Source: Rothia aeria (GTDB lineage Bacteria; Actinomycetota; Actinomycetes; Actinomycetales; Micrococcaceae). From it: 64,000 bases of DNA. Positions within the stretch are counted from its first letter, which is position 1, and each line of letters starts with the position of its first letter. The position numbers were made by a program, and so were the translations under genes. Positions 37,685 to 46,527 of this stretch are shown piece after piece. The notes under the pieces were generated by a model. It saw only the letters and a list, made by a program, of their open reading frames with translations, searched no databases and was not told the origin of the DNA. The stretch lies in the NCBI GenBank assembly GCA_002355935.1, contig AP017895.1:2480001-2544000 (forward strand), read 5' to 3'.

Positions 37685-39030
37685 TTAGACGCCTGGCACC
37701 GGGCGGCAGCTCCCCTCCCCCATGGTGAGGGGTGCCCCGGCGGATAGCGCCTCCACGCTTGTCATGGCGGCATCGGGCGTGAAGCGTGCGCGGGTGAAGA
37801 CCGGGGCGGTCGCAAAAACGGTGCGGTCAAAATGCGCGTTGTCCCAGTAGATGGTGCCGCTAAAATTGGCACTGGTGGTGCAGGTGCAGTCGGTGAAGTC
37901 GGCGTCCCCCATAAAACGGCAGCTGGTGAACACGGCAGGGCCTGCAAATGTCGAGCCGGTGAGGGTGATACCGTCATCGTATGCCGCCGTGGAGAAGTCG
38001 GCACCTTCCGTGAAGCTGCTTCCCGAGAAGTCCGCGCGGCCCCTGTAGAGGCACCCGGTGGCAAGCACCGGAGCGTTGTAGGTGCTGTTTGCCGCGTGCA
38101 CATGCGACTGGTAGAGGCTGTTCGTAAAGTTGGTTTCCCCGCCGTAGGCGCTCATATGGTAGGTGACCGTGCCGTGGTGTGTGCAGCCGCTGAAGTCTGC
38201 CCCCGCGTTGTAGATGCTGCACCCGTAGTCGGCTGCTGCACGGTAGTGGGAGCCGGTAAAAACCGCGCACCCCTCATACACTGAATCGGAAAAATATACA
38301 ATATTGTGGTAGGTCGATTCTGCAAAAGACGCCGCACCACAGTAGGTAGAGTTTGAGAACAGGACATATCCGCGGTATTCACAACGGCTAAACACCACGT
38401 CCTCACCGTACAGCGAGTTGCAAAATATGCGTCATGCGTGAAAACTGCACCGTCGAAAGTGACCGGCCCAGCCCAGTACGCCTCACCCAGATCAACGACA
38501 TCGTAAAACACCGCATTCGAAAAGTTAAAGGCCAGATGCGACCACGGCCCCGGCAGGACCGCTCCCGGTTTCGGCGGCTGATTAAGCTCCGCCGCTAAGG
38601 GATGCGCGCCTTCCCTTGTACTCAACTCAGCGTGCATGGGCTCCGCCGGGTGAGGGTTTTCTCGCCAGCGCACGTGCTGCCGGATCGTATCAAGGGTGTG
38701 CGTGTGAATGCGCCCTGCGGCGCTGAGGTGCGCAGCGTCAGCCGGTGCCGTATCGCAGTCATTAGCAGGAGAACGCAGGTAGTCACAGAGCGCAGTAATA
38801 ACGCTCTGGGCGCGGCGGTTACGCTCCTGCTCCTCCACAGACGTATCGGCCAGCCACTCATCGGCCAGTGCCGCCAGTTCATCCACCGCGTTCAGGCGTG
38901 CAGCAACACTTGGGGTGGAGCCGCCACCAGCGGGAACCACCCCATTAAGCCGCCCAAGCGCGCTCTTGAGGCGCCGCAGCCGCTTGGCCTCATCCACGCT
39001 TTTGCCGTGTGCTTCACTCACCGCAGGCAC
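37685..39030 (-). CDS. P4: 11-residue-repeat protein (frame broken by one base)
   Basis: GTG 39030 lies 3 bp after the P5 stop. The N-terminal domain (LNAVDELAALADEWLADTSV, ITALCDYLRSP) is close to that of P5. One base added in the A4 run 38422-38425 joins it to units such as FSRCEYRGYVL, FSNSTYCGAAS, FAESTYHNIVY and FSDSVYEGCAV. The restored length is about 448 residues. The C-terminal domain is very short compared with P5-P10. It is the last gene of the right-hand part of the array, next to the inserted genes. Confidence 0.77.
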
Positions 39031-39033
39031 CGT

Positions 39034-40602
39034 TCACCAATCGCTATAGGCTGCGCGGTTCGTTAACGCGTATGCCCACTGGTCGATGGCGTTATCCAGG
39101 TTGCGCACACGGGCGGCGAGCGCCTCTTTGTTCGGCCCTTCAGCCGCATCATGATACGTTTGTACCGCACTCGTGTACGCTGCCAGTCGGTTGGCTAAAT
39201 CCTCCGTTTCTTCAGGGGTGAGGTAGCGTGAACCGGCAGGTAAGCCGCTGCCGGTAAACACAGGATGAGCGAAATAGTTTTCATGATGTGGGTTAAGGAA
39301 GCAATCGGTGAAAGACACCTGCGGCTCACCCGCAGCTCTCTCCTGTGCAGTGCTGGTAGCCTGCGCGGCCCCCGTAAAATCTATGCCGCCTGCGTACACT
39401 GAACGGTCAAACACGCAGCGTCCGCCCGAAAACTGGGTGCCCCGGAATGTTATTGACCGCAGGTGGGAGGATCCCTCGAAAGAAACGTGGTGCAGTGTGC
39501 AGCCGCTCAGGTCTGCGCGGCCGCGCCAACGGCACCCCACAAACTCCGTATCGTGGCGGAACACGCTGCCGCTGAAATCGGTATCACCCCGGAACTCGCT
39601 GTACGAAAAATAGGCCCCCGCCCGGTAGGTGCAGCCCTCCATGTGGGCGGTACCGTGAAATGCGGTGCTCATAAATACCGCATCCTTTTCATAGGTGCAC
39701 CCTGCAAGGATAACGTCGCAGCCCCAGGTGCACTCCGCAAAATTCGCACCCCGCCCATAGGTGCACCCGCTGGCGTTAAGATGCCCCCGCCACGTGGAGC
39801 GGATACAGTCGGCGCCTTCCCGGTAGGTGTTTTCCGACAGGTTGGCCTCAGCCTCATACACCGTGGCTTGGGCGTGCACCTGCCCCCGGTAGTCGCATCC
39901 GCTCATATGCACGGCAGCACGGTACACGCTATTGCGGAAGATCGCCTTGCCGTAGTAGGTGGATGCCGTAAAATGTGCTGCCGCGGCGTATACGCTGGCG
40001 CTCAGGTTGGCTGTCTCACGGTAGCTGCACCCCGAAAAATTCGTGCCCGCACCCCAGTACGATTCGCTCAGGTTAACGGTGTGGCGGAACTCGGCGCCAG
40101 AAAAATCAAAGACCAGGTGTGACCACGGGCCGGGCGTCACCGCGCCCCGCTCAAGGTGACGCGCAGCGTTCTTGCGCGCACCGCCAGAGGCCGGTTCCCA
40201 CCGCACCCTCTGGTGGATGGTGCCCAGAATATGCTGCCGCAGGGGCGTCTCGGTGGTGCTGTTCGGGGGTGTTTCACCCTCACCCGTATAGAACGATGGT
40301 TCTTTTTCTGTGGTTTCACCCTCGCTGCTGCGGTGCTGCGGTTCTCTCCCCTGCCCCTGCGGCTCAGACGGGTATGGGGTGCGCAGGTAGTCACAGAGTG
40401 CAGTAATAATACCCTGGGTGCGGCGATTACGTTCCTGCTCCTTCACGGATGTATCAGCCAGCCACTTATCGGCCAGTGCCGCCAGCTCATCCACTGCACG
40501 CATTCTAGATACAGCAGGCAGGGCGGTGTCCCCCATGCGGGCGAGCGCCTCAGCAACCCTATCAGCGCAGCAGCCATCGCGCAGGTTCACCGCATCCACC
40601 AT
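39034..40602 (-). CDS. P5: 11-residue-repeat (Pentapeptide_3-like) protein
   Basis: 522 residues, intact. AAGGAG precedes ATG 40602. N-terminal helical domain (MRAVDELAALADKWLADTSV, ALCDYLRTPYPSEP), then a charged linker and RQHILGTIHQRVRW. PGPWSHLVFDFSGAEFRHTV opens the repeats: FSGCSYRETAN, FTASTYYGKAI, FRNSVYRAAVH, MSGCDYRGQVH. The C-terminal helical domain includes LTPEETEDLANRLAAYTSAV and ends near RNLDNAIDQWAYALT. Pairs with P4 as a likely duplication. Confidence 0.8.
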   Translation of the reverse strand: MVDAVNLRDGCCADRVAEALARMGDTALPAVSRMRAVDELAALADKWLADTSVKEQERNRRTQGIITALCDYLRTPYPSEPQGQGREPQHRSSEGETTEKEPSFYTGEGETPPNSTTETPLRQHILGTIHQRVRWEPASGGARKNAARHLERGAVTPGPWSHLVFDFSGAEFRHTVNLSESYWGAGTNFSGCSYRETANLSASVYAAAAHFTASTYYGKAIFRNSVYRAAVHMSGCDYRGQVHAQATVYEAEANLSENTYREGADCIRSTWRGHLNASGCTYGRGANFAECTWGCDVILAGCTYEKDAVFMSTAFHGTAHMEGCTYRAGAYFSYSEFRGDTDFSGSVFRHDTEFVGCRWRGRADLSGCTLHHVSFEGSSHLRSITFRGTQFSGGRCVFDRSVYAGGIDFTGAAQATSTAQERAAGEPQVSFTDCFLNPHHENYFAHPVFTGSGLPAGSRYLTPEETEDLANRLAAYTSAVQTYHDAAEGPNKEALAARVRNLDNAIDQWAYALTNRAAYSDW

Positions 40603-40637
40603 ATGCTCCTTCTGTCGCCAGCGCCTAGCGGCCCTGC

Positions 40638-41635
40638 CTAGGCGCGCTTAAACTCGCGGCGTGCGGGCTTTTTACCCACCGCAAAAACGCATTTTTTAAA
40701 CGACGGTGATGACCCCGCCAGCACAATATTACTGAAGTCTGTTGCGGCAGAAAATACGGAGTAGCTGAAAACGGTTTTGGTGCTGTACACCGAGTCGGCG
40801 AATACCGCTTCTTTGCCGAAGGTTGAGCTGGAGAAATCGGCGCGTTCCCCGTACTGGTTCTCGTTAAAGTTCGCCTCGCCCCGGTAGATGCACTCGCTGA
40901 ACGTGACGGGAGACATGTACCGGGTGACCCCGAAGTCGGCGTTGGCGGCGTAGGTGCAGCCGCTGAAGTCTGCGATGCCCTGACAGTGGGTGCCGATGAA
41001 TGAGACGTTCCCACCGTAGAACGAGTTGCTGAACGTGACGGACTGCGCAAAGAACGCACCGGGGCAGTACAGCCCCTCCCCCCAGTATGAGCCGGAGAAA
41101 TCGACCGGGAAGAAGAACTCGGCAGACGAAAACGAGGCAGAGTCGAAAAACTCGAAGTAGAACCCCGACCAGGGCCCGGGGTGATTTCCCCCGCCGCCAC
41201 CTGCTGCGATTCTTTCTTCTTGGTGGCCCCGCCCGCCGGTTTCCAGCGCACACGGGTGTGGATTTCCTCCAGGATACGCACCCGCACCCGCGATTCTTCG
41301 GTGAGCGCCTTCTTATCCCGGTGGAATTGCAGCGTTTCCTGCTGGTCCAGGTTCGGGGGCACCTCACCGTACAGTTCCGCGCGGGATGCCAGCGGGAACG
41401 GGGTGCTCACGTAGGCGCACAGGGCGCTGACAATGTCCTGCGCCTCACGGTGGCAGGCGCCTTCAGACACGGAGACATCGGCCAGCCACTCGTCGGCCAG
41501 CCGAACCAGCTCACCCACGGCACCTAGGCGCGCCTCAACGCTCAGGCCGCTCTCATAGCTCAGCTCACCAACCGCCGCCGAGAACCTGGCGTGACGGCCG
41601 GTGAGGGCAACATCCGCTGAAAAATAACCGCTCAT
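40638..41635 (-). CDS. P6: 11-residue-repeat protein, short member (frame broken by one base)
   Basis: ATG 41635 overlaps the P7 stop (ATGA), so translation is coupled. N-terminal domain AVGELVRLADEWLADVSVSE, ALCAYVSTPFPLASRAELYG, then VRILEEIHTRVRWKPAGG. One base added in the GGG run 41172-41174 gives PGPWSGFYFEFFDSASFSSA and repeat units (FSGSYWGEGLY, FSNSFYGGNVS, FSGCTYAANAD, FSSSTFGKEAV). About 332 residues, the shortest member: it stops soon after the repeats (FKKCVFAVGKKPARREFKRA) and lacks the C-terminal helical domain. Confidence 0.77.
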
Positions 41636-43178
41636 AGTGACCGCACCCTCCGCGCAAAAACGGTGCACGCCTCAAGCACCCGCTGATGCACACCACGGTG
41701 CGCATCCGTGCCGGGCGGCACATCGTACAGGGACGCCACAAGCGCTTCGATGGCGCGCAGGTGCACGCCCATCTGCGCAGCCTGCGACAAGCTGAGTGCC
41801 CGCGCGCCCGCGGGGAAGCCGCCCACCAGCCGAATATCGTACCGGCCGCCGGGGCCGTTACCGAAATAGTTATTGACGGTGGGGTCAAAAATACACCCGT
41901 CGAAGGAGGGGCGCCCGCCATGAATTTTGACTCGCCAATATCGGCGGTACCGCAGTAGATGGACTGCCCAAAATTGGCGGCGCCGCCGTACGAGGACCCG
42001 GCCATCCCGGCGGGTTCACGGCTGGGGCCGCCCAGGTAGAGGGAGCCGCTGAAGTCAACGCCAGCCTCGTACCGGCACTGACCCATCGCCACATCCCCCA
42101 GGTAGGTGGAGCCGCTGAAGCTGACCGTGCCCTCATAGGAGGACGCCCCGAAATTGGCGTTCCCGTAGTAGACGCAGTGGGTGAAGTCGGTGTACCCGCG
42201 GTACTGCGAGTCGTACATGTCCATGTCACTGAAATAGACGCAGTGGCTAAAGTCGGCATGCTCCCGGCAGCGGCTGCTTAACGAGGCGTACCCGTAGTAC
42301 ACAGAACTTTGAAATGCGGCGTCTCTCATGTAGGTGGACCCGGCCAGTACCGCCTCCCCGAAATAGGTGCAGCGGCTCAGGTTCGCGTCCCCATAGTAGT
42401 TGCAGCCGTGCAGGTAGGCGTCATCCCGGTAGACGGACCCCGAGAAATCAGCGTCGCTATTGTACAGGTTGGTGCGCGCATCCAACCCTTGATGATAGTG
42501 GGACACCCCAAAAAATACGGGGCCGTTGAAGGTGCACCCGTGCACCTTAGCGGCCTGCCGGTACACGGAGTACCCGAAACTGGTGGGCCCGCCGAACACG
42601 GAGTCGCTGAAATCCACATCCCCGTAGTAGACGGAGCGGCTGAAATCTGCGGAGGCGTGGTAGGTGCACCCGCGCAGCGACAGCGGCCGCCCCCAGCAGG
42701 ACCCGGTGAACGTGACCGGGTAGAAAAATACGCTGCCCGTAAAGTCGAATTGGAACCCGGACCAGGCGCCGGGCTTGCCGTCCACCACAATCGTGCGGGA
42801 ATGGATGGCCTCAACAATACCCGCCCGCACCTGCGCCTCCGCCTCAAACAGCGCCTTATCAACCGTGAAAAGTTGTTTCTCTTGTTCGTTAATGAACGGG
42901 GCAGGTTCTAAAGACGAAAAACGCGCATACTCCGACGCCAACGAAAACGGGGACCGCACATACGCGCACAGGCTGCTGATGGCCGCCTGCGCCTCCTGCC
43001 TGCACTGGGCCGCCGGGGCGTCGTCAGTGTTCATCCACTCATCCACCAGCCACACCAATGCGTACACGCCGCTCATGCGCACAGTCGGGTCGCTACTGCC
43101 CAGCTGCTCAAGCGCCACAATATAGCGGGCGCGGCGATTCAGCATCGTGAGATTACTCGTTGAGGCGGACGGGGTCAT
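41632..43178 (-). CDS. P7: 11-residue-repeat protein (frame broken by one base)
   Basis: ATG 43178. N-terminal domain RARYIVALEQLGSSDPTVRM, LVWLVDEWMNTDDAPAAQ, SLCAYVRSPFSLASEYARFS, then VRAGIVEAIHSRTI. Repeats begin at WSGFQFDFTGSVFFYPVTF and include FSRSVYYGDVD, FSDSVFGGPTS, LSRCTYFGEAV and FSHCVYFSDMD. One base added in the G4 run 41908-41911 restores the C-terminal part (PSFDGCIFDPTVNNYFGNGP, then LSLSQAAQMGVHLRAIEALV) and a stop overlapping the P6 start. About 515 residues. A promoter-like motif lies about 43 bp upstream. Confidence 0.78.
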
Positions 43179-43216
43179 TGCGGCATCCTCGCAATATGTT
43201 GTGGTTGGTACTGTTA

Positions 43217-43231
43217 CCCTAGCATACGCTA
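43217..43231 (-). promoter_or_regulatory. Candidate -10 region of P7
   Basis: Minus strand reads TAGCGTATGCTAGGG, with TATGCT about 43 bp before the P7 start, in the same position as before P2 and P3. The 79-bp gap P8-P7 is the largest within the right-hand part of the array. Confidence 0.5.
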
Positions 43232-43257
43232 CTGGGGGCCAATGCGCGCATCCGCTA

Positions 43258-44913
43258 CTATCGTGCCGTGTCAGGGGCCGTTAACGAACGCACCCATGAG
43301 GCCAACGCCTCACTGGCTGCGTGCAGCTCCGGGCGGGCTTCCAGAACCTCCGGGGAGTCCTGCCCGGTGCGGCGCGTCATAACCTCCAGGGCCTTTGCCG
43401 CCCGGTTAATGCTCTGCCGGTAGCTGCTCAAGCGGATAAGCCCCTGCTCGGTGAGGGTACGTGAGCCTATAGGGAACGACGGGCACCCCGCCGCCATGGG
43501 GATGCAGTGCTCACTGCCCATCGCCACATTAAACAAGTACCCAGCCATCGGGTTAAACAGGCACCTATCGAAGGCCGGTTCGTTCGCAACAAACCGGACA
43601 CCGGCAAATGATGCCCCGCCCATGAACGCCGCCTCCCGGAAATTCGCGGCGCGTTCGTGGCACACCGAGTTGCTGCAGTCCACCCCCTCAAGGAACACCG
43701 CCTCCCGAACAGAGAGGTTCATGCCGTACACATTCCCCGTGAAATTGACCTCCTCATGGAAGATACTGCCCGCGAACGCCACATAGCCGGTGCTGCGGCA
43801 CCTGTTGAAAGCAACACGGCCGTAGTATGCCGAATCACTGCCGGTGAAATAGTGCCCGAAGGTGCTGCCGACGAAAGAAGCATCCTGCAGGTAGGTGCAG
43901 CGGTCAAAAGAGACGGGGTTGGTGTAAGTGCATCCGCTCGCGTTGAACGTGCCGCAGTAGGTGTTATCGTGCAGGAACGCGTCTCCCTTATAGGTGCAGG
44001 AGTCAAACCGGGCGGCACGCGAATAGTGGCTGTGGTTCAGGCGCGTATCCGAGTTGTAGGTGCTGCCGGTAAATATTGCCCGGCCGTGGTAGGCGCACTG
44101 TGAGGCCGACATATACCCCGTATAGGTGCAGCCCGAAAAGTCCGCGTCGGAGCGGTAGACGGAACTAATGAACCCCGCGTAGGGGCCGAACGTTGAACCG
44201 CTGAAATTCACGAACTCACGGTACAGGCTCCCGCCGAACCGGGTGTACCCGCCGTAGGCGCACCCCGAAAAGTCCGTTGCACCGGCATACACCGACCCGA
44301 AAAAGTCGGCATCATCCGCGTAGGTCGATCCGCTAAAATCTGCGGGCCCGCCATAATAGGAGCCGGTGAGGTTCGCATCTTCCCGGTGCGTGCACCCGCT
44401 CAGGTTCAGCCCCTGACCCCAGCAGGAGCCCCTGAAATCCACCGGGTAGAAGAACAGGGTGCCGCTGAAATCGTAGGCAAACCCAGACCATGTTCCGGGG
44501 CTGAAATCCCCGGTTTTAAGCGGCGCGTAAGGGTTTTGACTAACAGTTTTGGTGGTCATCCAGCGCACCCGTTCGTGGATCTCTGTCAGGATGCTGCGCC
44601 GCACCTTCGCCTCAGCCACCAGTTCAGCCCGCTCAGCGTAGAACCGGGACTGCTCCTGCAGGTCGCCGGTCGGCTCATCGGCCCACAGTTCAGCCCGGTA
44701 GGCGAGGGAGAACGGGGAGCGGATGCTCTCACACAGGGCGTCAATAATGGTCTGCACCTGGTGGTGGCGTTCGTGTTCCGTCACGGCTGTATCAGCCAGC
44801 CACTCATCGGCGAGTATGACAAGGGTGCGTGCCGCACCCATCCGAGCCTCAACCGTACCGCCACCGAGCTGCCTGACTGCCTCTTCAAAACGTGCTGTGC
44901 GTTCTGTGCGCAT
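43258..44913 (-). CDS. P8: 11-residue-repeat protein, longest member
   Basis: 551 residues, intact. N-terminal helical domain about 1-117 (ARTLVILADEWLADTAVTEH, ALCESIRSPFSLAYRAELWA, ILTEIHERVRWM). From WSGFAYDFSGTLFFYPVDF (about residue 140) I count about 26 consecutive 11-residue units with very few insertions: FSGSTYADDAD, FFGSVYAGATD, FSGCAYGGYTR, FGGSLYREFVN, FISSVYRSDAD. The C-terminal domain (GSRTLTEQGLIRLSSYRQSI, LASWVRSL) is helical. It lies 3 bp after P9 and has AAGGGG before its ATG. The cleanest example of the repeat. Confidence 0.82.
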   Translation of the reverse strand: MRTERTARFEEAVRQLGGGTVEARMGAARTLVILADEWLADTAVTEHERHHQVQTIIDALCESIRSPFSLAYRAELWADEPTGDLQEQSRFYAERAELVAEAKVRRSILTEIHERVRWMTTKTVSQNPYAPLKTGDFSPGTWSGFAYDFSGTLFFYPVDFRGSCWGQGLNLSGCTHREDANLTGSYYGGPADFSGSTYADDADFFGSVYAGATDFSGCAYGGYTRFGGSLYREFVNFSGSTFGPYAGFISSVYRSDADFSGCTYTGYMSASQCAYHGRAIFTGSTYNSDTRLNHSHYSRAARFDSCTYKGDAFLHDNTYCGTFNASGCTYTNPVSFDRCTYLQDASFVGSTFGHYFTGSDSAYYGRVAFNRCRSTGYVAFAGSIFHEEVNFTGNVYGMNLSVREAVFLEGVDCSNSVCHERAANFREAAFMGGASFAGVRFVANEPAFDRCLFNPMAGYLFNVAMGSEHCIPMAAGCPSFPIGSRTLTEQGLIRLSSYRQSINRAAKALEVMTRRTGQDSPEVLEARPELHAASEALASWVRSLTAPDTAR

Positions 44914-44916
44914 TGT

Positions 44917-46464
44917 CTACCCCTTCATTGCGTTGTTGAGGGCCTGCACAAGGGCGGGAAAGTTAAGCAGGTCGTTATCAAACATAAAATGGCACCATGT
45001 GTGGAACAGAACCTGATGCTGAGCAGCCTGGTAAGCGGGCGAACCAAACGGTATGGTGCGCAGGTAGGATCCGAAGGCGGCCCGGGCACGCAGGCACCGG
45101 CTCAGGGCCACCGACTCTTTGAAGCTCAGCGAACGGGAGGCGGCCGGGAGCGCACCGCTCATAGGCACCGCGTGCTCGCTATAAGGGAGAGGGCCAAAAT
45201 CGTTCACGCAGGAGTCATTGAAAACACATTCGTCAAAGGCGGGTGGCTTCCCGGCGCTGTGCGCACCCATGAAGGACACCCCGCCGGCGAACACCGACCC
45301 TCGGAAGCTGCTGGACGCCTGCGGGTTTGCGGTGTGGCCAAACTGGACGCCGTCAAAATTGGCGGAGCCGATGAACTGCTCAGAAGCGTGGTAAACGCCG
45401 CCACGGTACTGGGATTCCGCAAAGGTGGCATTTCCCAGATAACGGCTCCCGTAGAACGAGACATCTGCTTCATACACGCTGCAGCTGTAGTCGGCATCCC
45501 CCATATGTGCGGATTCCCCAATCTGCGCCGAGGCACCGTATGTGCACCCGCGCATTGTCAGGTTCGCCCCGTACCGGTTTTTGCTGTAGTTAACCTTGCC
45601 GCGGTACGTGCACCCCGATAAATCGGCGGGACCGTAGTAGGTATTGCCATGGCTGCACACGCCCCGGTCGTAGGTGCTGTTACTGAGATCAGCCGCACCC
45701 CGGTACACAGAACCGGCAGCAGTAAAATCGTGGGTATACCCGTGATAGTTGCCCTCCACAGCCCCGTAGGTGCAGTGGCTGCGGTCCAGGTTACGACGGT
45801 AGATGCACCCAAACACGTAAATCGTTTTTCCCAGGTAGGTGCCGCCCGAAAACGACGCATCACCGTTAAAAACGCTGGTCTCCATGAACACATCATCCCG
45901 CCAGGTGGCGTTCCGGGCGGTCACCCTCCCGCCCCAGAAAGCCCCCGCAAGGTGAACAGGGTAAAAGAAGTCCGCGCCCGAGAAATCATAGTCAAACCCG
46001 GACCACGGCCCGCCGATGACGGTTTCCTCGTCGGCAGTACCAAAACTCATGGAATATGTGTACCGCTGCGGAACATACCCCACCCAACGCACCCGCTCTA
46101 TAATGGCCGCAAGGATGCTCTGCCGCACCTGCCCCTCCTGGACCAGGTGCGCCTGATCCGCATAGAACTGGCGTTTCTCTCGGGTACTCAGGGCCTCATC
46201 CGGTTCTTCCTGGGTGAGCTGCAGGTACCTGTCGGTACCCGCATAGGGTGAGCGAATATACTCGCACAGCGTGTTAATAATGCCCTGCACGCGTGTTCCA
46301 GCCTGCTCGGCGGGAACATGCTCATCAGCAAGCCAGTCGTCGGCGAGCGTCACGAGGGTTTTCACGGCTGCTGTGCGCACGGGGGCGGCTGGGCTGTACA
46401 GCTGTTCGGCGGCAGCGGATTCTTGGGCATGCCGCTGGGTGTGGTTGGGCTGGCTCGGGTTCAC
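44917..46464 (-). CDS. P9: 11-residue-repeat (Pentapeptide_3-like) protein
   Basis: 515 residues, intact, GTG 46464 with GGGAG upstream. N-terminal domain VKTLVTLADDWLADEHVPAE, TLCEYIRSPYAGTDRYLQLT, ILAAIIERVRWVGYV. WSGFDYDFSGADFFYPVHLA starts the repeats (FSGGTYLGKTI, LSNSTYDRGVC, LSGCTYRGKVN, YSCSVYEADVS). The C-terminal helical domain includes LPAASRSLSFKESVALSRCL and FHTWCHFMFDNDLLNFPALV. Lies 63 bp after P10 and 3 bp before P8, so P10-P9-P8 look like one transcript. Confidence 0.8.
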   Translation of the reverse strand: MNPSQPNHTQRHAQESAAAEQLYSPAAPVRTAAVKTLVTLADDWLADEHVPAEQAGTRVQGIINTLCEYIRSPYAGTDRYLQLTQEEPDEALSTREKRQFYADQAHLVQEGQVRQSILAAIIERVRWVGYVPQRYTYSMSFGTADEETVIGGPWSGFDYDFSGADFFYPVHLAGAFWGGRVTARNATWRDDVFMETSVFNGDASFSGGTYLGKTIYVFGCIYRRNLDRSHCTYGAVEGNYHGYTHDFTAAGSVYRGAADLSNSTYDRGVCSHGNTYYGPADLSGCTYRGKVNYSKNRYGANLTMRGCTYGASAQIGESAHMGDADYSCSVYEADVSFYGSRYLGNATFAESQYRGGVYHASEQFIGSANFDGVQFGHTANPQASSSFRGSVFAGGVSFMGAHSAGKPPAFDECVFNDSCVNDFGPLPYSEHAVPMSGALPAASRSLSFKESVALSRCLRARAAFGSYLRTIPFGSPAYQAAQHQVLFHTWCHFMFDNDLLNFPALVQALNNAMKG

Positions 46465-46527
46465 GGTGGTGTACTCCCCTGGTTTTATCGGTGGTATGTG
46501 GTGATGCGGTGGGCAGCGGGTGTGGTT

